Shown here in pieces: positions 9,080 to 21,447 of a DNA stretch of 64,000 nt (positions are counted from its first letter, which is position 1; the number at the start of each line of letters is the position of its first letter). Made by a program: the position numbers and the translations under genes. Location: contig CP099652.1 of the NCBI GenBank assembly GCA_024123955.1, positions 6,804,375 to 6,868,374 of the forward strand, read 5' to 3'. Under the pieces are notes generated by a model. That model made no database searches. It worked only from the letters and a program-made list of their open reading frames with translations, and had not been told where the DNA came from. The stretch is from Oxalobacteraceae bacterium OTU3CINTB1. Lineage in GTDB: Bacteria > Pseudomonadota > Gammaproteobacteria > Burkholderiales > Burkholderiaceae_D.

Positions 9080-9962
9080 TCTGGTCCCGAGCCGTTCCTA
9101 CCCGTTGCCCGGGGTTGAGCGCTTCCAACCCCACCAATGCCGCCGAATGGTCGGCTTGCGGCATGGTCTCGGCCAATACCCTGTAGCGCTCGGTCACCAA
9201 TTCGGTCACCGGCAGTGTCACCCCTGCCGCTTCGGCCGCCGCCAGGATGTTGCGCTGATCCTTCAACTGCGTGGCGACCTTGCCGCCGGCGACGAAATTT
9301 CGCTCCAGCATGCGCTGGCCATGCACATCCAATATCTTGCTCTCGGCGAAACCGCCACGGATCGCCGCGCGCATCGCCGCCGGATCGGCGCCGGCCGCTT
9401 GCGCCAACAACATCGCCTCGGCCACGATATTGATCGTCGCGCCGACTATCAATTGGTTGCACAGCTTGGCCACCTGCCCGCTGCCGGCAGGGCCGACCAG
9501 CGTCGGCCGCCCGATCGCCGTCAACACCGGCTCCGCCTCGGCGAAGTCGGCGGGATCGCCACCGGCCATGATCGCCAGCGTGCCGGCCGCCGCGCCGCCA
9601 ACGCCGCCCGAGACCGGCGCATCGACGAAACGCTTGCCCTCGGCCCGCAACAGCGTGTGGAACGCTTGCGCCTCCGCCTGTTGCGTCGAACTCATGTCCA
9701 CCCACAATGCGTTCGGCGCCAGAGCCGGCAAGGCGTCGCGCATCACTTGCGCCACGATCGGCCCCGCCTCCAGCATGGAGATGACGATGCCGGCATCGCG
9801 CACGGCCTGCGCCAAGCTCGCCACCGCCAGCGCGCCGGCCGGCGCCAGCGCTTCCGCCTTGGCAAAGGTGCGGTTCCAGGCTGTAACGGAATGGCCAGCC
9901 GCCAGCAGGCGGCGTACCATCGGGTCTCCCATCAAGCCGATACCGAGAAATGTGATTCGCAT
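9072..9962 (-). CDS. NAD(P)-dependent oxidoreductase, 3-hydroxyisobutyrate dehydrogenase family
   Basis: A 296-residue beta-hydroxyacid dehydrogenase. The N-terminal Rossmann motif GIGLMGDPM directly follows the start MRITFL, which fixes the ATG at 9962 rather than the longer frame beginning at 10049. The substrate-binding block is PVSGGVGGAAAGTLAIMAGG, and the catalytic-lysine block is GQVAKLCNQ (about 170). The family oxidises 3-hydroxyisobutyrate, tartronate semialdehyde or related acids; no neighbour narrows the choice. The last residues (DQTT) and stop lie at the edge of a palindromic repeat, so the C-terminus may have been altered by repeat insertion. Confidence 0.9.
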   Translation of the reverse strand: MRITFLGIGLMGDPMVRRLLAAGHSVTAWNRTFAKAEALAPAGALAVASLAQAVRDAGIVISMLEAGPIVAQVMRDALPALAPNALWVDMSSTQQAEAQAFHTLLRAEGKRFVDAPVSGGVGGAAAGTLAIMAGGDPADFAEAEPVLTAIGRPTLVGPAGSGQVAKLCNQLIVGATINIVAEAMLLAQAAGADPAAMRAAIRGGFAESKILDVHGQRMLERNFVAGGKVATQLKDQRNILAAAEAAGVTLPVTELVTERYRVLAETMPQADHSAALVGLEALNPGQRVGTARDQTT

Positions 9963-10078
9963 AGACAATTCCGCTCCTGGGCTAATCAAAACAACGGTGC
10001 GCCGGAAGAAATTTCGGAACACCGGTACAATCTTGGCAGCCGTATACACATGAATACAGCACTCAATACAAGGATACT

Positions 10079-10621
10079 ATGTTCGCGAAAACAATGATGG
10101 CAGCAGCGGTTGCGCTGTTGATGAGCCAGGCCGCGATGGCCCAACAACTGGTCGACTCGGTGTCGGTGGACTACGGCACGGCGTCGAAGCAACGTATGGT
10201 TCGACTGAGCGCGGCCAAGGATTGGGACGTCAGGTGGTTCCAGTCGAACGGCACGCACCTGAGCGGCTACTGGGAAGGTAGCGCCGGCTACTGGCGCCAG
10301 AACCAATACCGCAACGTGCCGGGCCAGGAAAAAAGCCTGTGGGACGTCGGCTTTACCCCGGTTTTCCGCTTCCAGAATGACAACAAGAAGGGGATTTACT
10401 ACGAGGCCGGCGTCGGTGTCCACCTGTTGTCGAGCCTGTATAGGAACGACGGCAAGGAATTGTCGACCGCCTTCCAGTTCGGCGACCACATCGGCATCGG
10501 CTATGTCATGCAGAACAATTGGGAAGTCGCCCTCAAGTTGCAGCACTTCTCCAACGGCAGCATCAAGAGTCCGAACGGCGGCGCGAACTTCCTCGAAGTC
10601 AAAGCCGCTTACCACTTCTAA
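10079..10621 (+). CDS. pagL: Lipid A 3-O-deacylase / acyloxyacyl hydrolase (PagL family)
   Basis: A 180-residue outer membrane beta-barrel protein with a signal peptide ending about residue 21 (SQAAMA-QQ) and a C-terminal phenylalanine typical of barrels. PagL removes the 3-O-linked acyl chain of lipid A at the outer membrane. The active-site signature is in LQHFSNGSIKSPN: His156 and Ser158, spaced as in the known catalytic pair. Glu173 is a candidate third member, by position only. The gene is monocistronic and convergent with the TonB receptor, sharing a strong bidirectional terminator. Confidence 0.92.
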   Translation: MFAKTMMAAAVALLMSQAAMAQQLVDSVSVDYGTASKQRMVRLSAAKDWDVRWFQSNGTHLSGYWEGSAGYWRQNQYRNVPGQEKSLWDVGFTPVFRFQNDNKKGIYYEAGVGVHLLSSLYRNDGKELSTAFQFGDHIGIGYVMQNNWEVALKLQHFSNGSIKSPNGGANFLEVKAAYHF

Positions 10622-10634
10622 GCCGGCTCCAGCC

Positions 10635-10674
10635 AAAAAGGCCCATGTGCGCGATGCCCACATGGGCTTTTTTG
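10635..10674. terminator. Bidirectional rho-independent terminator
   Basis: A perfect 9-bp stem GCCCATGTG / CACATGGGC (10641-10667) is flanked by AAAAAG on the left and CTTTTTTG on the right. It serves the convergent PagL and TonB-receptor genes. Confidence 0.9.
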
Positions 10675-13056
10675 TTACCAGTGGTACCTGGCGGATGCCA
10701 CGACGGTAAGCTCGCGCCCCATGTAGCATTCGCCGTGGTAGCAGATCGTGTTGTATTTCCTGTCCAGCGCATTGCTGGCGGTGAGCGCGAAACGCCACGG
10801 TCCCGTGTCGTAGCGCAGCGAGGCGTTCAATAGCGTGAAGGCGCTTTCGTTATTGCTGTTGACCTCGTCGTTCGGCCGCTCGCCGACATAGTTGAGCCCT
10901 CCCCCGACTCCGAAGCCGCCGCCCAGCGCGTAGTCCAGCCACACCGAGGCGGTGCGCTCGGGGACGGTGGCCGGAACCTTGCCGACCTCGGTGGCGTCGG
11001 CGCTCTCAAGCACTTTCAAGTGCAGCGCGGTGAACGATGCGGTGGCGCTCAGTTGACGGGTCAACGCCGCCTTGGCCTCCACTTCCAGTCCGCGCGAGCG
11101 CTGCTTGCCGATCTGGCGGGCGTCGCCGGTGATATTGTCGTAGGTGACGACATTGGTCTTGCGCAAATCGAACAGCGCCACCGTGAACAGGCTGGCGCCG
11201 CCGTCCGGCTGGTACTTCACGCCCGCCTCGACCTGCTTGCCACGGCTGGGCTTGAACGGATTGTTGCTGGCGTCGGCGCCGCCGACCGGCAGGAACGAGT
11301 TGGCGTAGCTGACATAGGGCGCCCATCCCTGCCCGATCAGATAGCTCAGGCCGGCCCGGCCGCTGAAGGCGTCGTCGCTCTGCGTGGCGCGGCTGGCGTT
11401 GAGGCGGTTGGCCGTCACGCTGGCGACGTGGTCCTGGCGGCCGCCGACGGTGGCGACCCAGCGCCCGCCGAAGCGGATCTGGTCCTGCGCATAGAGGCCG
11501 ACCTGGTCCATTTTCTGCGTGAAGTCGGCGGTCGGCGTGCGCGGCGCGGGGATCGCCATGCCATAGAGCGGATTGAGCAGGTCCAACCCGGGCGCGGCGC
11601 CGCGAAAGCGGTACGCGCTGCCGTCGGTATGATTCCAGTCCAGGCCGAACAGCACGGCGTGCTCGGCGCCGCCCGCGCGCAGCGCGCCATGTAACTGGGA
11701 ATCAAGCGATGTCTGCTTGAGCCGGTCGTCCCACGAGCGCGTGCTGCGCGACAGCGTGTGGCCGTCGGCCTCCAGCGCGTCGCCCCACAAGGCGTTGCGT
11801 TCGATCGCGATGTCGCTGTGGCGGGCGTTCTGGCGCAGCGACCAGCTGTCGTTGAAAGCGTGCTCGAGTTGGTACCCGACCGAGTACTGGTCCTGTTTGA
11901 AGCGGCTGAACGAAGGGTCGCCGTACTTGATGTGGCGGATGCCGCCGGCCGCGGGGAAATTGACGTAATACGGGTCTTCGTCGGATTTGTCCTTGATGAA
12001 CTCGGTCAGCAGCGTCAGCGAGGTGGACGCGTCGGCCTGCCAGCGCAGCGACGGCGCCAGGTAGGCGCGGCTACGGTTGATGCGGTCGCCATCGGGATAG
12101 CGGTCCTGGTCGTCGCTGTCGAGCGCGAGGCCCAGCACCCGGTAGGCCAGCGCGCCGTCGTCGCCGACCGCGCCGCCCACATCGACCGCGACCTGCTTGC
12201 GGTTGAAGCTGCCATATTGCACCTCGATCTCGCGCCTGGGATCGGCGCCGGGTGTCTTGCTGACCCGGTTGATGACGCCGCCCGCGTCGCCCTGGCCGAA
12301 CAGCACCGAGGCCGGTCCGCGCAGCACTTCGACCCGCTCCAGTCCCCACGGCTCGGTCATGCGGTAGACAACGCCGAATTGCGTCTGCGGCAGGCCATCG
12401 CGGTAGCTGCTGGAGTTGCCGGGAAAGCCGCGCAGCGAAATGTATTCCCAGCCACGGTTGTCGGGGCCGTAGGCGGCCACCGCGATACCCGGCGTCTGCG
12501 CGACCACGTCCATGATGTCAAGCGCGCCGCGCGCCTCCATCTCGGCGCGGCCGATCACCGAGATCGACTGCGGAATCTCGCGCAGCGCCGTGTTGGTCTT
12601 GGTGCCGGTGGCGCTACGGGTGGCGACGTAGCCGTTGACCGGGCCGGCGGCCGTTTCCCGCTCCAGTTCACCTGTGACGGTCACGGCAGGCAGCGTGGCG
12701 GTGGCCGGCAGCGGCCGCGCCGGCGCCTTCGACAACAGATAGCTGCCGTTGGGCTGGCGCGTCGCCCGCAGGCCGGTGCCGGCCAGCAGCGCCTCGAGCC
12801 CCTGCTCGATGGTGTGGTTGCCCTGCAGACCGGCGCTGCGCAGCCTGGCTGTGCTATCGGGGCTGAACGACAGCAGGATGCCGGCCTCGCGGCCGAAGCT
12901 GCTTAAGGCGTCCTCCAGCGTGGAGGGCGGAATGTTGTAGGCGCGCTGTTGCGCCGTGGCGGGCGCGGCCACCACACAGGCGGCCAGCGCGACCAGGCCG
13001 GTGTTGACGATGATGGATACCTGATGGGGCCGGCCTTGCGGACGATGACGATTCAT
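10675..13056 (-). CDS. TonB-dependent siderophore receptor with signalling (STN) domain
   Basis: A 793-residue outer membrane receptor of the FpvA/FecA type. In order: signal peptide (to about 35, ending ATAQ), STN signalling domain (about 38-105, with YNIPPSTLEDALSSFGREAGI), plug domain (about 150-265, with IPQSISVIGRAEM and VEVLRGPASVLFGQG), and a beta-barrel ending in the expected aromatic residue (SARYHW). The STN domain is the part that talks to a FecR-type protein, and fecR- and fecI-like genes lie directly upstream on the same strand. This makes a cell-surface signalling system controlling its own receptor. The ligand is probably a ferric siderophore but cannot be specified. Confidence 0.95.
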   Translation of the reverse strand: MNRHRPQGRPHQVSIIVNTGLVALAACVVAAPATAQQRAYNIPPSTLEDALSSFGREAGILLSFSPDSTARLRSAGLQGNHTIEQGLEALLAGTGLRATRQPNGSYLLSKAPARPLPATATLPAVTVTGELERETAAGPVNGYVATRSATGTKTNTALREIPQSISVIGRAEMEARGALDIMDVVAQTPGIAVAAYGPDNRGWEYISLRGFPGNSSSYRDGLPQTQFGVVYRMTEPWGLERVEVLRGPASVLFGQGDAGGVINRVSKTPGADPRREIEVQYGSFNRKQVAVDVGGAVGDDGALAYRVLGLALDSDDQDRYPDGDRINRSRAYLAPSLRWQADASTSLTLLTEFIKDKSDEDPYYVNFPAAGGIRHIKYGDPSFSRFKQDQYSVGYQLEHAFNDSWSLRQNARHSDIAIERNALWGDALEADGHTLSRSTRSWDDRLKQTSLDSQLHGALRAGGAEHAVLFGLDWNHTDGSAYRFRGAAPGLDLLNPLYGMAIPAPRTPTADFTQKMDQVGLYAQDQIRFGGRWVATVGGRQDHVASVTANRLNASRATQSDDAFSGRAGLSYLIGQGWAPYVSYANSFLPVGGADASNNPFKPSRGKQVEAGVKYQPDGGASLFTVALFDLRKTNVVTYDNITGDARQIGKQRSRGLEVEAKAALTRQLSATASFTALHLKVLESADATEVGKVPATVPERTASVWLDYALGGGFGVGGGLNYVGERPNDEVNSNNESAFTLLNASLRYDTGPWRFALTASNALDRKYNTICYHGECYMGRELTVVASARYHW

Positions 13057-13179
13057 TGCAAATCCTTCGCTGACGATTAAAGATGAGTGCTCTCATCTTG
13101 TCTGTCCCGCGAAAATGGAAAACGGACCACTTGGGCACCGAGCGTGTCCATCATCGTCGTTGGCCACCGGCGGCTTGCA

Positions 13180-13282
13180 CGGCGGATTACGCTTCGCTCT
13201 TAAGGCCTACCGGCAGGTAGGCCGCCTCATTCGGTGGGCCCCCGGGGCGGATTGGCGGGCCTCACCCGCTAATCCGCCCTAC
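13180..13282. repeat. Palindromic intergenic repeat, copy B, with a nested 72-bp insertion
   Basis: The left arm GGCGGATTACGCTTCGCT (13181-13198) and right arm TAATCCGCCCTAC form the same element seen whole at 59055-59088. Here the arms are separated by about 72 bp (13199-13270) that contain a further 8-bp hairpin GGCCTACC / GGTAGGCC (13204-13223). GCT is present at both edges of the insert (13196-13198 and 13268-13270), a possible 3-bp target duplication. The element lies between fecR and the TonB receptor. Confidence 0.65.
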
Positions 13283-14266
13283 ACGATCAAACCTGACGCC
13301 TACGGTTTGTAAGCCCCAGAAGCGCGTGACCGTTTCGATCCGTAACGACAGCAACGCGGCGAGGGTCTCGAGCACGCGGTCGATGTCGGCCAGCGGATAC
13401 GAGCCGGAGACGCGCAAGTGGGCGACCTCCGGCGCGCAGGACATCGACAGCGCGCTATACCGGCTTAGCTCCGACAGGAAATCGCCCAGTCGCATCGACT
13501 TGGCAACGATGAAGCCGTCGGTCCAGGCGATGCTATCGGGATTGGCGACGGAATGCGCGCCGACTGCATTAAAGGTGAACCGCGCTCGAGCGCCGGCACC
13601 GAGCAGCCGCGACGGCGCTCCCGGCGCGCGCGGTTCGACGCGTACCGCACCGGCGTACACGGCGACATCGGTCGACGATTCCAGTAGACGGACCGCATAG
13701 CGCGTGCCCAAGGCCCGCGCTATGCCGTGGTCCGTCTCAATCAGGAAGGGGCGGCCGCCGGCGTCCTTGGCGGTGCTGACCAGAATCTCGCCGGCGATGA
13801 GGCGCACGCGCCGCTCGCTGGCGGTATAAGCGATATTGACGGCACTGCCGGAATTGAGCGCCAGCGTGCCGCCGTCGGCCAGCGTGATGGTTCGGCGTTC
13901 GCCTGTCGCGGTGCGCTGGTCGGCGGTCCACTCGGCCCAGCGGGTTCGGTCGCGCACGGTCCAGGTGACGCCGCCGGCGAACAAGAGCACCGTCAGCGAG
14001 GCCAGCGCTTTGCGGCGCCTTGCCGACGACGGCGGTGTCAGGGCCGCATGGGCCACCTCGCGTTGCACCGACGCCGCCAGCTGGAACTTGCCATTGACCG
14101 ACTCGATGCGCTGCCAAGCCCGTTCGTGGTCGGGATGGGCGGCGCGCCAGCGCCGCAAGGCCTCCAGGGATTCGGCAGAAATGTTCTCCGCTTGCAGGTC
14201 GACCAGCCACTCGACCGCGCGCAGAGCCACCTCGGGCGGCAGCGGCCGCTCAGCTACCGAAGACAT
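13262..14266 (-). CDS. fecR: FecR-like anti-sigma/regulator protein
   Basis: A 334-residue inner membrane regulator. The N-terminal domain (about 12-55) has the FecR_N pattern WRAAHPDHERAWQRIE. One membrane segment is at about 88-105 (LASLTVLLFAGGVTW). The periplasmic FecR domain has the motif TATGERRTITLADGGTLALNSGSAV (split by family consensus, about 140-164), followed by a C-terminal STN-like region. It should relay the ligand-bound state of the receptor to the sigma factor. The start overlaps the sigma factor by 17 bp, indicating translational coupling. The last residues (VGRISG) and stop are encoded inside palindromic repeat B, so the normal C-terminus may have been replaced. Confidence 0.92.
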   Translation of the reverse strand: MSSVAERPLPPEVALRAVEWLVDLQAENISAESLEALRRWRAAHPDHERAWQRIESVNGKFQLAASVQREVAHAALTPPSSARRRKALASLTVLLFAGGVTWTVRDRTRWAEWTADQRTATGERRTITLADGGTLALNSGSAVNIAYTASERRVRLIAGEILVSTAKDAGGRPFLIETDHGIARALGTRYAVRLLESSTDVAVYAGAVRVEPRAPGAPSRLLGAGARARFTFNAVGAHSVANPDSIAWTDGFIVAKSMRLGDFLSELSRYSALSMSCAPEVAHLRVSGSYPLADIDRVLETLAALLSLRIETVTRFWGLQTVGVRFDRVGRISG

Positions 14267-14747
14267 CGGCGAAATAGCATTGCCGCGCGGCGCGTACCAG
14301 ATAGCGTTTCACGGTGGTGATGGAGATGCCCATGGCCCGGGCTACATCGGCGTGGTTCAAACCATCGAGCTGGGTGAGCAGAAACGCGCGCCGCACGGGC
14401 GCCGGCAAGCCATCGAGCATGCGGTCGATTTCATGCAGCGTTTCAAGCAGGATCGCACGGTCCTCCTCGGATGGCGCGCAGGCCTCTGGCACCATCGCCA
14501 ACGCCTCCAGATAAGCCTGCTCCAACTGCTGCCGGCGCCAGTGATTGGCCAGTACCCGCTTTGCCACCGTGGTCAGAAATGCCCGCGGCTCATTGAGAAC
14601 CCCAACTTGGTCTCGGCTCAGCAGCCGCATGAAAGTGTCGTGCGCCAAGTCGGCGGCGGTATGGGAGTCCCCCAGCTTACGGCGCAGCCAGTCCTTGAGC
14701 CATCCATGATGGTCTGTGTAGAGCGTATCGTTCTGCTGAAGTAACAT
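14250..14747 (-). CDS. fecI: ECF sigma factor, FecI-like
   Basis: A 165-residue extracytoplasmic-function sigma factor. Region 2 (about 10-70) contains DLAHDTFMRLL, and region 4 (about 108-155) contains LDGLNHADVARAMGISITTVKRYL, a helix-turn-helix for the -35 element. It is the first gene of the fecI-fecR-receptor order and overlaps fecR. In this family the sigma factor is released by FecR on iron-siderophore binding and transcribes the receptor gene. A candidate Fur operator is 17 bp upstream of the start codon. Confidence 0.93.
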   Translation of the reverse strand: MLLQQNDTLYTDHHGWLKDWLRRKLGDSHTAADLAHDTFMRLLSRDQVGVLNEPRAFLTTVAKRVLANHWRRQQLEQAYLEALAMVPEACAPSEEDRAILLETLHEIDRMLDGLPAPVRRAFLLTQLDGLNHADVARAMGISITTVKRYLVRAARQCYFADVFGS

Positions 14748-14763
14748 GGACGGAGAGCCTGGA

Positions 14764-14782
14764 AATGAGAACCATTCGCATT
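14764..14782. promoter_or_regulatory. Candidate Fur box upstream of fecI
   Basis: A 19-bp imperfect palindrome with arms AATGAGAA and TTCGCATT around a short centre, resembling Fur operators of iron-starvation sigma factor genes. A TAGAAT hexamer read on the minus strand (14781-14786) overlaps it and could be the -10 element. The -35 is not clear. Confidence 0.6.
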
Positions 14783-14798
14783 CTACACCGTATAGACG

Positions 14799-14838
14799 AA
14801 AAAAAACCCCGACCAGATCACTGGAAGGGGCTTTTTCA
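14799..14838 (-). terminator. rrn1 terminator
   Basis: On the minus strand the pattern is GCCCC-TTCCAG-TGAT-CTGG-TC-GGGG followed by eight T. It ends the rrn1 transcript just before the fecI promoter region. Confidence 0.9.
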
Positions 14839-14846
14839 TATAACTA

Positions 14847-14960
14847 GCCTGACGATAACCTACTTTCACACTGGTTGCAGCACTATCATCGGCGCAGAGT
14901 TGTTTCACGGTCCTGTTCGGGATGGGAAGGGGTGGGACCAACTTGCTATGGTCATCAGGC
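14847..14960 (-). rRNA. rrf: 5S rRNA (rrn1)
   Basis: A 114-nt gene closed by the helix I arms GCCTGATGAC / GTCAGGC. It is identical in layout to the copies at 23299-23412 and 36918-37031. Ends were set by the terminal helix and may be off by one or two bases. Confidence 0.97.
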
Positions 14961-15093
14961 ATTGACTTGTACTGGGCTGCGCGCATTGCGTCGCCCTGAA
15001 TCTGGAAGTAGTAAGTAATCAGTATCTCAATACTGGGTAATGAAGTTGTATCAACGAACGCCTCAACGCACTTCTCATTCACCACAACCTGCT

Positions 15094-17983
<2,890 letters not shown>

Positions 17984-18118
17984 TAGCCCCTTGCGACTAA
18001 ACAAAGGAGCGGTTATAGAAATAAGAAGTACTACGTTGTTGCGTTTGTTGATACATACAATCATTACCCATCGCGCCACCTGTCGGTGATGCGATCAATA
18101 AAAATTTACTTACTTCTT

Positions 18119-18135
18119 CCAGATTGTTAAAGAAC
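18119..18135 (-). promoter_or_regulatory. boxA antitermination site before 23S (rrn1)
   Basis: GTTCTTTAACAATCTGG on the minus strand resembles the rrn boxA consensus (TGCTCTTTAACA). It lies in the tRNA-Ala to 23S spacer and is repeated exactly in the other two operons. Confidence 0.75.
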
Positions 18136-18205
18136 GTACAGCACTTGATCTCTAAAAGATCAAACCTAAATCGCAACCAAACTGGCTGACTTACGTTTGA
18201 ACTTT

Positions 18206-18281
18206 TGGTGGAGGATGACGGGATCGAACCGACGACCCCCTGCTTGCAAAGCAGGTGCTCTCCCAGCTGAGCTAATCCCCC
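18206..18281 (-). tRNA. tRNA-Ala (anticodon TGC), rrn1
   Basis: 76 nt, starting GGGGGATTAGCTCAGC and ending with an encoded CCA. The anticodon loop reads CTTTGCAAG. Standard second spacer tRNA of the operon. Confidence 0.98.
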
Positions 18282-18293
18282 ATTGGGTAAGAC

Positions 18294-18370
18294 TGGTAGG
18301 GCTGGTTGGACTCGAACCAACGACCCCCGCGTTATCAACACGGTGCTCTAACCAGCTGAGCTACAGCCCC
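18294..18370 (-). tRNA. tRNA-Ile (anticodon GAT), rrn1
   Basis: 77 nt, starting GGGGCTGTAGCTCAGC and ending with an encoded CCA. The anticodon loop is TTGATAAC. Standard first spacer tRNA. Confidence 0.98.
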
Positions 18371-18447
18371 AAATGCTGTTCTTTATATTGACAGTCGATA
18401 AGTGTGAACGCTTGATGAGTGAACCGTTTAACGGGTTCGTGCCACTC

Positions 18448-19979
<1,532 letters not shown>

Positions 19980-20137
19980 AATCTCTGTTACTTTTGCCGT
20001 TTTACCGGCTCTCTTATTGCTAAGAGGTCGCTCACTCAAAATACTGACAGGCCACTATTTTCATAGCGCCTATTTCATTACTTCTTGTGAACATTTGATA
20101 TTTTAAGTATCGCGGAACCGAAGTCCCGCGTGCACTT

Positions 20138-20180
20138 TCATCAAACGTCCACACTTATCGACTGTTAATTTTTAAAGAAC
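20138..20180 (-). promoter_or_regulatory. rrn1 leader: boxA and RNase III stem arm
   Basis: The boxA-like GTTCTTTAAAAA is at 20169-20180. The 28-nt segment 20138-20165 is complementary, with two G-U pairs, to 18391-18418 just after 16S, forming the long stem that RNase III cuts to release pre-16S. The same arms occur in rrn2 (28582-28609 with 26835-26862) and rrn3 (42208-42235 with 40461-40488). Confidence 0.85.
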
Positions 20181-20239
20181 TTTGTTTGGTACTGCTTGCA
20201 CGCTTGACAAATCGTTTTGTTTGCCAGCGAAGAAGGAAG

Positions 20240-20364
20240 AGTATGAAGCGTTTCGCTCATTTCGTCAACCCTCTTTTTTGCCCCGCTTCACTCTGCAACA
20301 CCTTGTTTTGTGTGCACCGTTTTGCGAGGAGGCGAACTATAGCAAAGCGGCGCTGTACTGACAA
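20240..20364 (-). promoter_or_regulatory. rrn1 promoters P1 and P2
   Basis: P1: -35 TTGTCA (20359-20364), 17-bp spacer, -10 TATAGT (20336-20341), with an A/T-rich stretch upstream as a possible UP element and a GC-rich tract after the -10. P2: TTGACG (20263-20268), 17-bp spacer, CATACT (20240-20245). The same arrangement is present in all three operons. Confidence 0.8.
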
Positions 20365-20457
20365 GGTCTATTTGTTACTTTGCCCTGCGACGCACGGCAA
20401 TATCACTCAAGTTAAAAAAAGAGTAATCTTGGCGCATCATAAATTTATGGAGTTCCC

Positions 20458-21447
20458 ATGAATCTCCGCGTCGCGATACTCGCCCTGGCCGACAAGCACA
20501 ACCTGTCGCCTGACGCCGGCCGGCAGCTCAGGCAACTTGCCGCACTGGACGCGCCGCCGCCATCGCTGCTGCGCTACTTGCCATTCGTCTTGGCCCTGCT
20601 GGCCGCAGTGCTGGTTGGACTCGGGATCGTATTCTGGGTAGCCGCCAACTGGGACGCGCTGCCGCGCACTTTCCGCTTCATCTTGATCGAGGCGATCGTG
20701 GTCTCTACACTGGTTGGCGCCTGGCGCTTCTCCGTGGCGAGGGTACCGCTCTCCTTGCTGGGCTTTATCGCTTGCGGTGGCCTGTTCGCCTACTTTGGCC
20801 AAACCTACCAAACCGGCGCCGATCCTTGGCAACTCTTCGCTCTATGGGCGGCGCTCACCCTGCCCCTGTGCCTGGGCGTGCGGCACGACGTGCTGTGGGT
20901 ATCATGGGTGATCGTAGCCCTGACGGCGGTCCAGCTGTTTTTCCAGGCGCAGACCAACGGCTGGTGGTGGAGCTCCGGGATATCCCTCCAAAGCAGCCTG
21001 GGCTCATGGGTACCGGCCTTGATGCTGGCCCTCTTGTTCAGGTTCGCACCGCGCGCCTGGGTCGGCGTCGGAGAAGGGACCGGGACTGGCCCCTGGCCCG
21101 TGCGTTTAAGCATGATTTACGCGATCATCGGCCTGGTGGCAATGTCCGTGCGCAGCCTGTTTTACGTCGCAGGCAGTGGCTTCTATCCAATCTCGCTGCT
21201 TATCGTCGCGACCCTCGCCTTTGTCTTCAGCAGGCACAGGTTGTTTGATATTTTTGTGCTCAGCGCGCTCGGCCTCGGCGCCAACGTACTGGCCGTGTGT
21301 GGCTTGATACAACTGCTGGTCTGGGCACCTGGCGATGCGATCGGCTCGTTGCTGCTGATTGGATGCGTCTCCGCCGGCATGCTGGCCGGTACCGTCAAAC
21401 TGATCGTCCACCTGGCGCGCGTGCAGACCGGGGAGCACATCTTATGA
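20458..21447 (+). CDS. DUF2157 domain membrane protein
   Basis: A 329-residue polytopic membrane protein with roughly nine or ten hydrophobic segments. The N-terminal region carries the DUF2157 signature GIVFWVAANWDALP (about 58-71) and FGQTYQTGADPW further on. Function of the family is unknown. The start ATG is 94 bp from the rrn1 P1 -35 element and divergent from it. The stop codon overlaps the next start by 4 bp (ATGA), so the two proteins are translationally coupled and likely act together. Confidence 0.85.
   Translation: MNLRVAILALADKHNLSPDAGRQLRQLAALDAPPPSLLRYLPFVLALLAAVLVGLGIVFWVAANWDALPRTFRFILIEAIVVSTLVGAWRFSVARVPLSLLGFIACGGLFAYFGQTYQTGADPWQLFALWAALTLPLCLGVRHDVLWVSWVIVALTAVQLFFQAQTNGWWWSSGISLQSSLGSWVPALMLALLFRFAPRAWVGVGEGTGTGPWPVRLSMIYAIIGLVAMSVRSLFYVAGSGFYPISLLIVATLAFVFSRHRLFDIFVLSALGLGANVLAVCGLIQLLVWAPGDAIGSLLLIGCVSAGMLAGTVKLIVHLARVQTGEHIL

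Noticed and set aside
9986..10798. Minus-strand frame of 270 codons opposite the PagL gene
   Set aside because: Shadow of a recognisable PagL gene and crosses its terminator.
13115..13312. Small plus-strand frame across the fecR/receptor gap
   Set aside because: Runs through the palindromic repeat and the fecR end; no ribosome site.
20180..20240. TTGACA on the plus strand at 20203 as a promoter for the DUF2157 gene
   Set aside because: Too far (over 250 bp) from the gene and without a matching -10; inside the rrn1 leader region.
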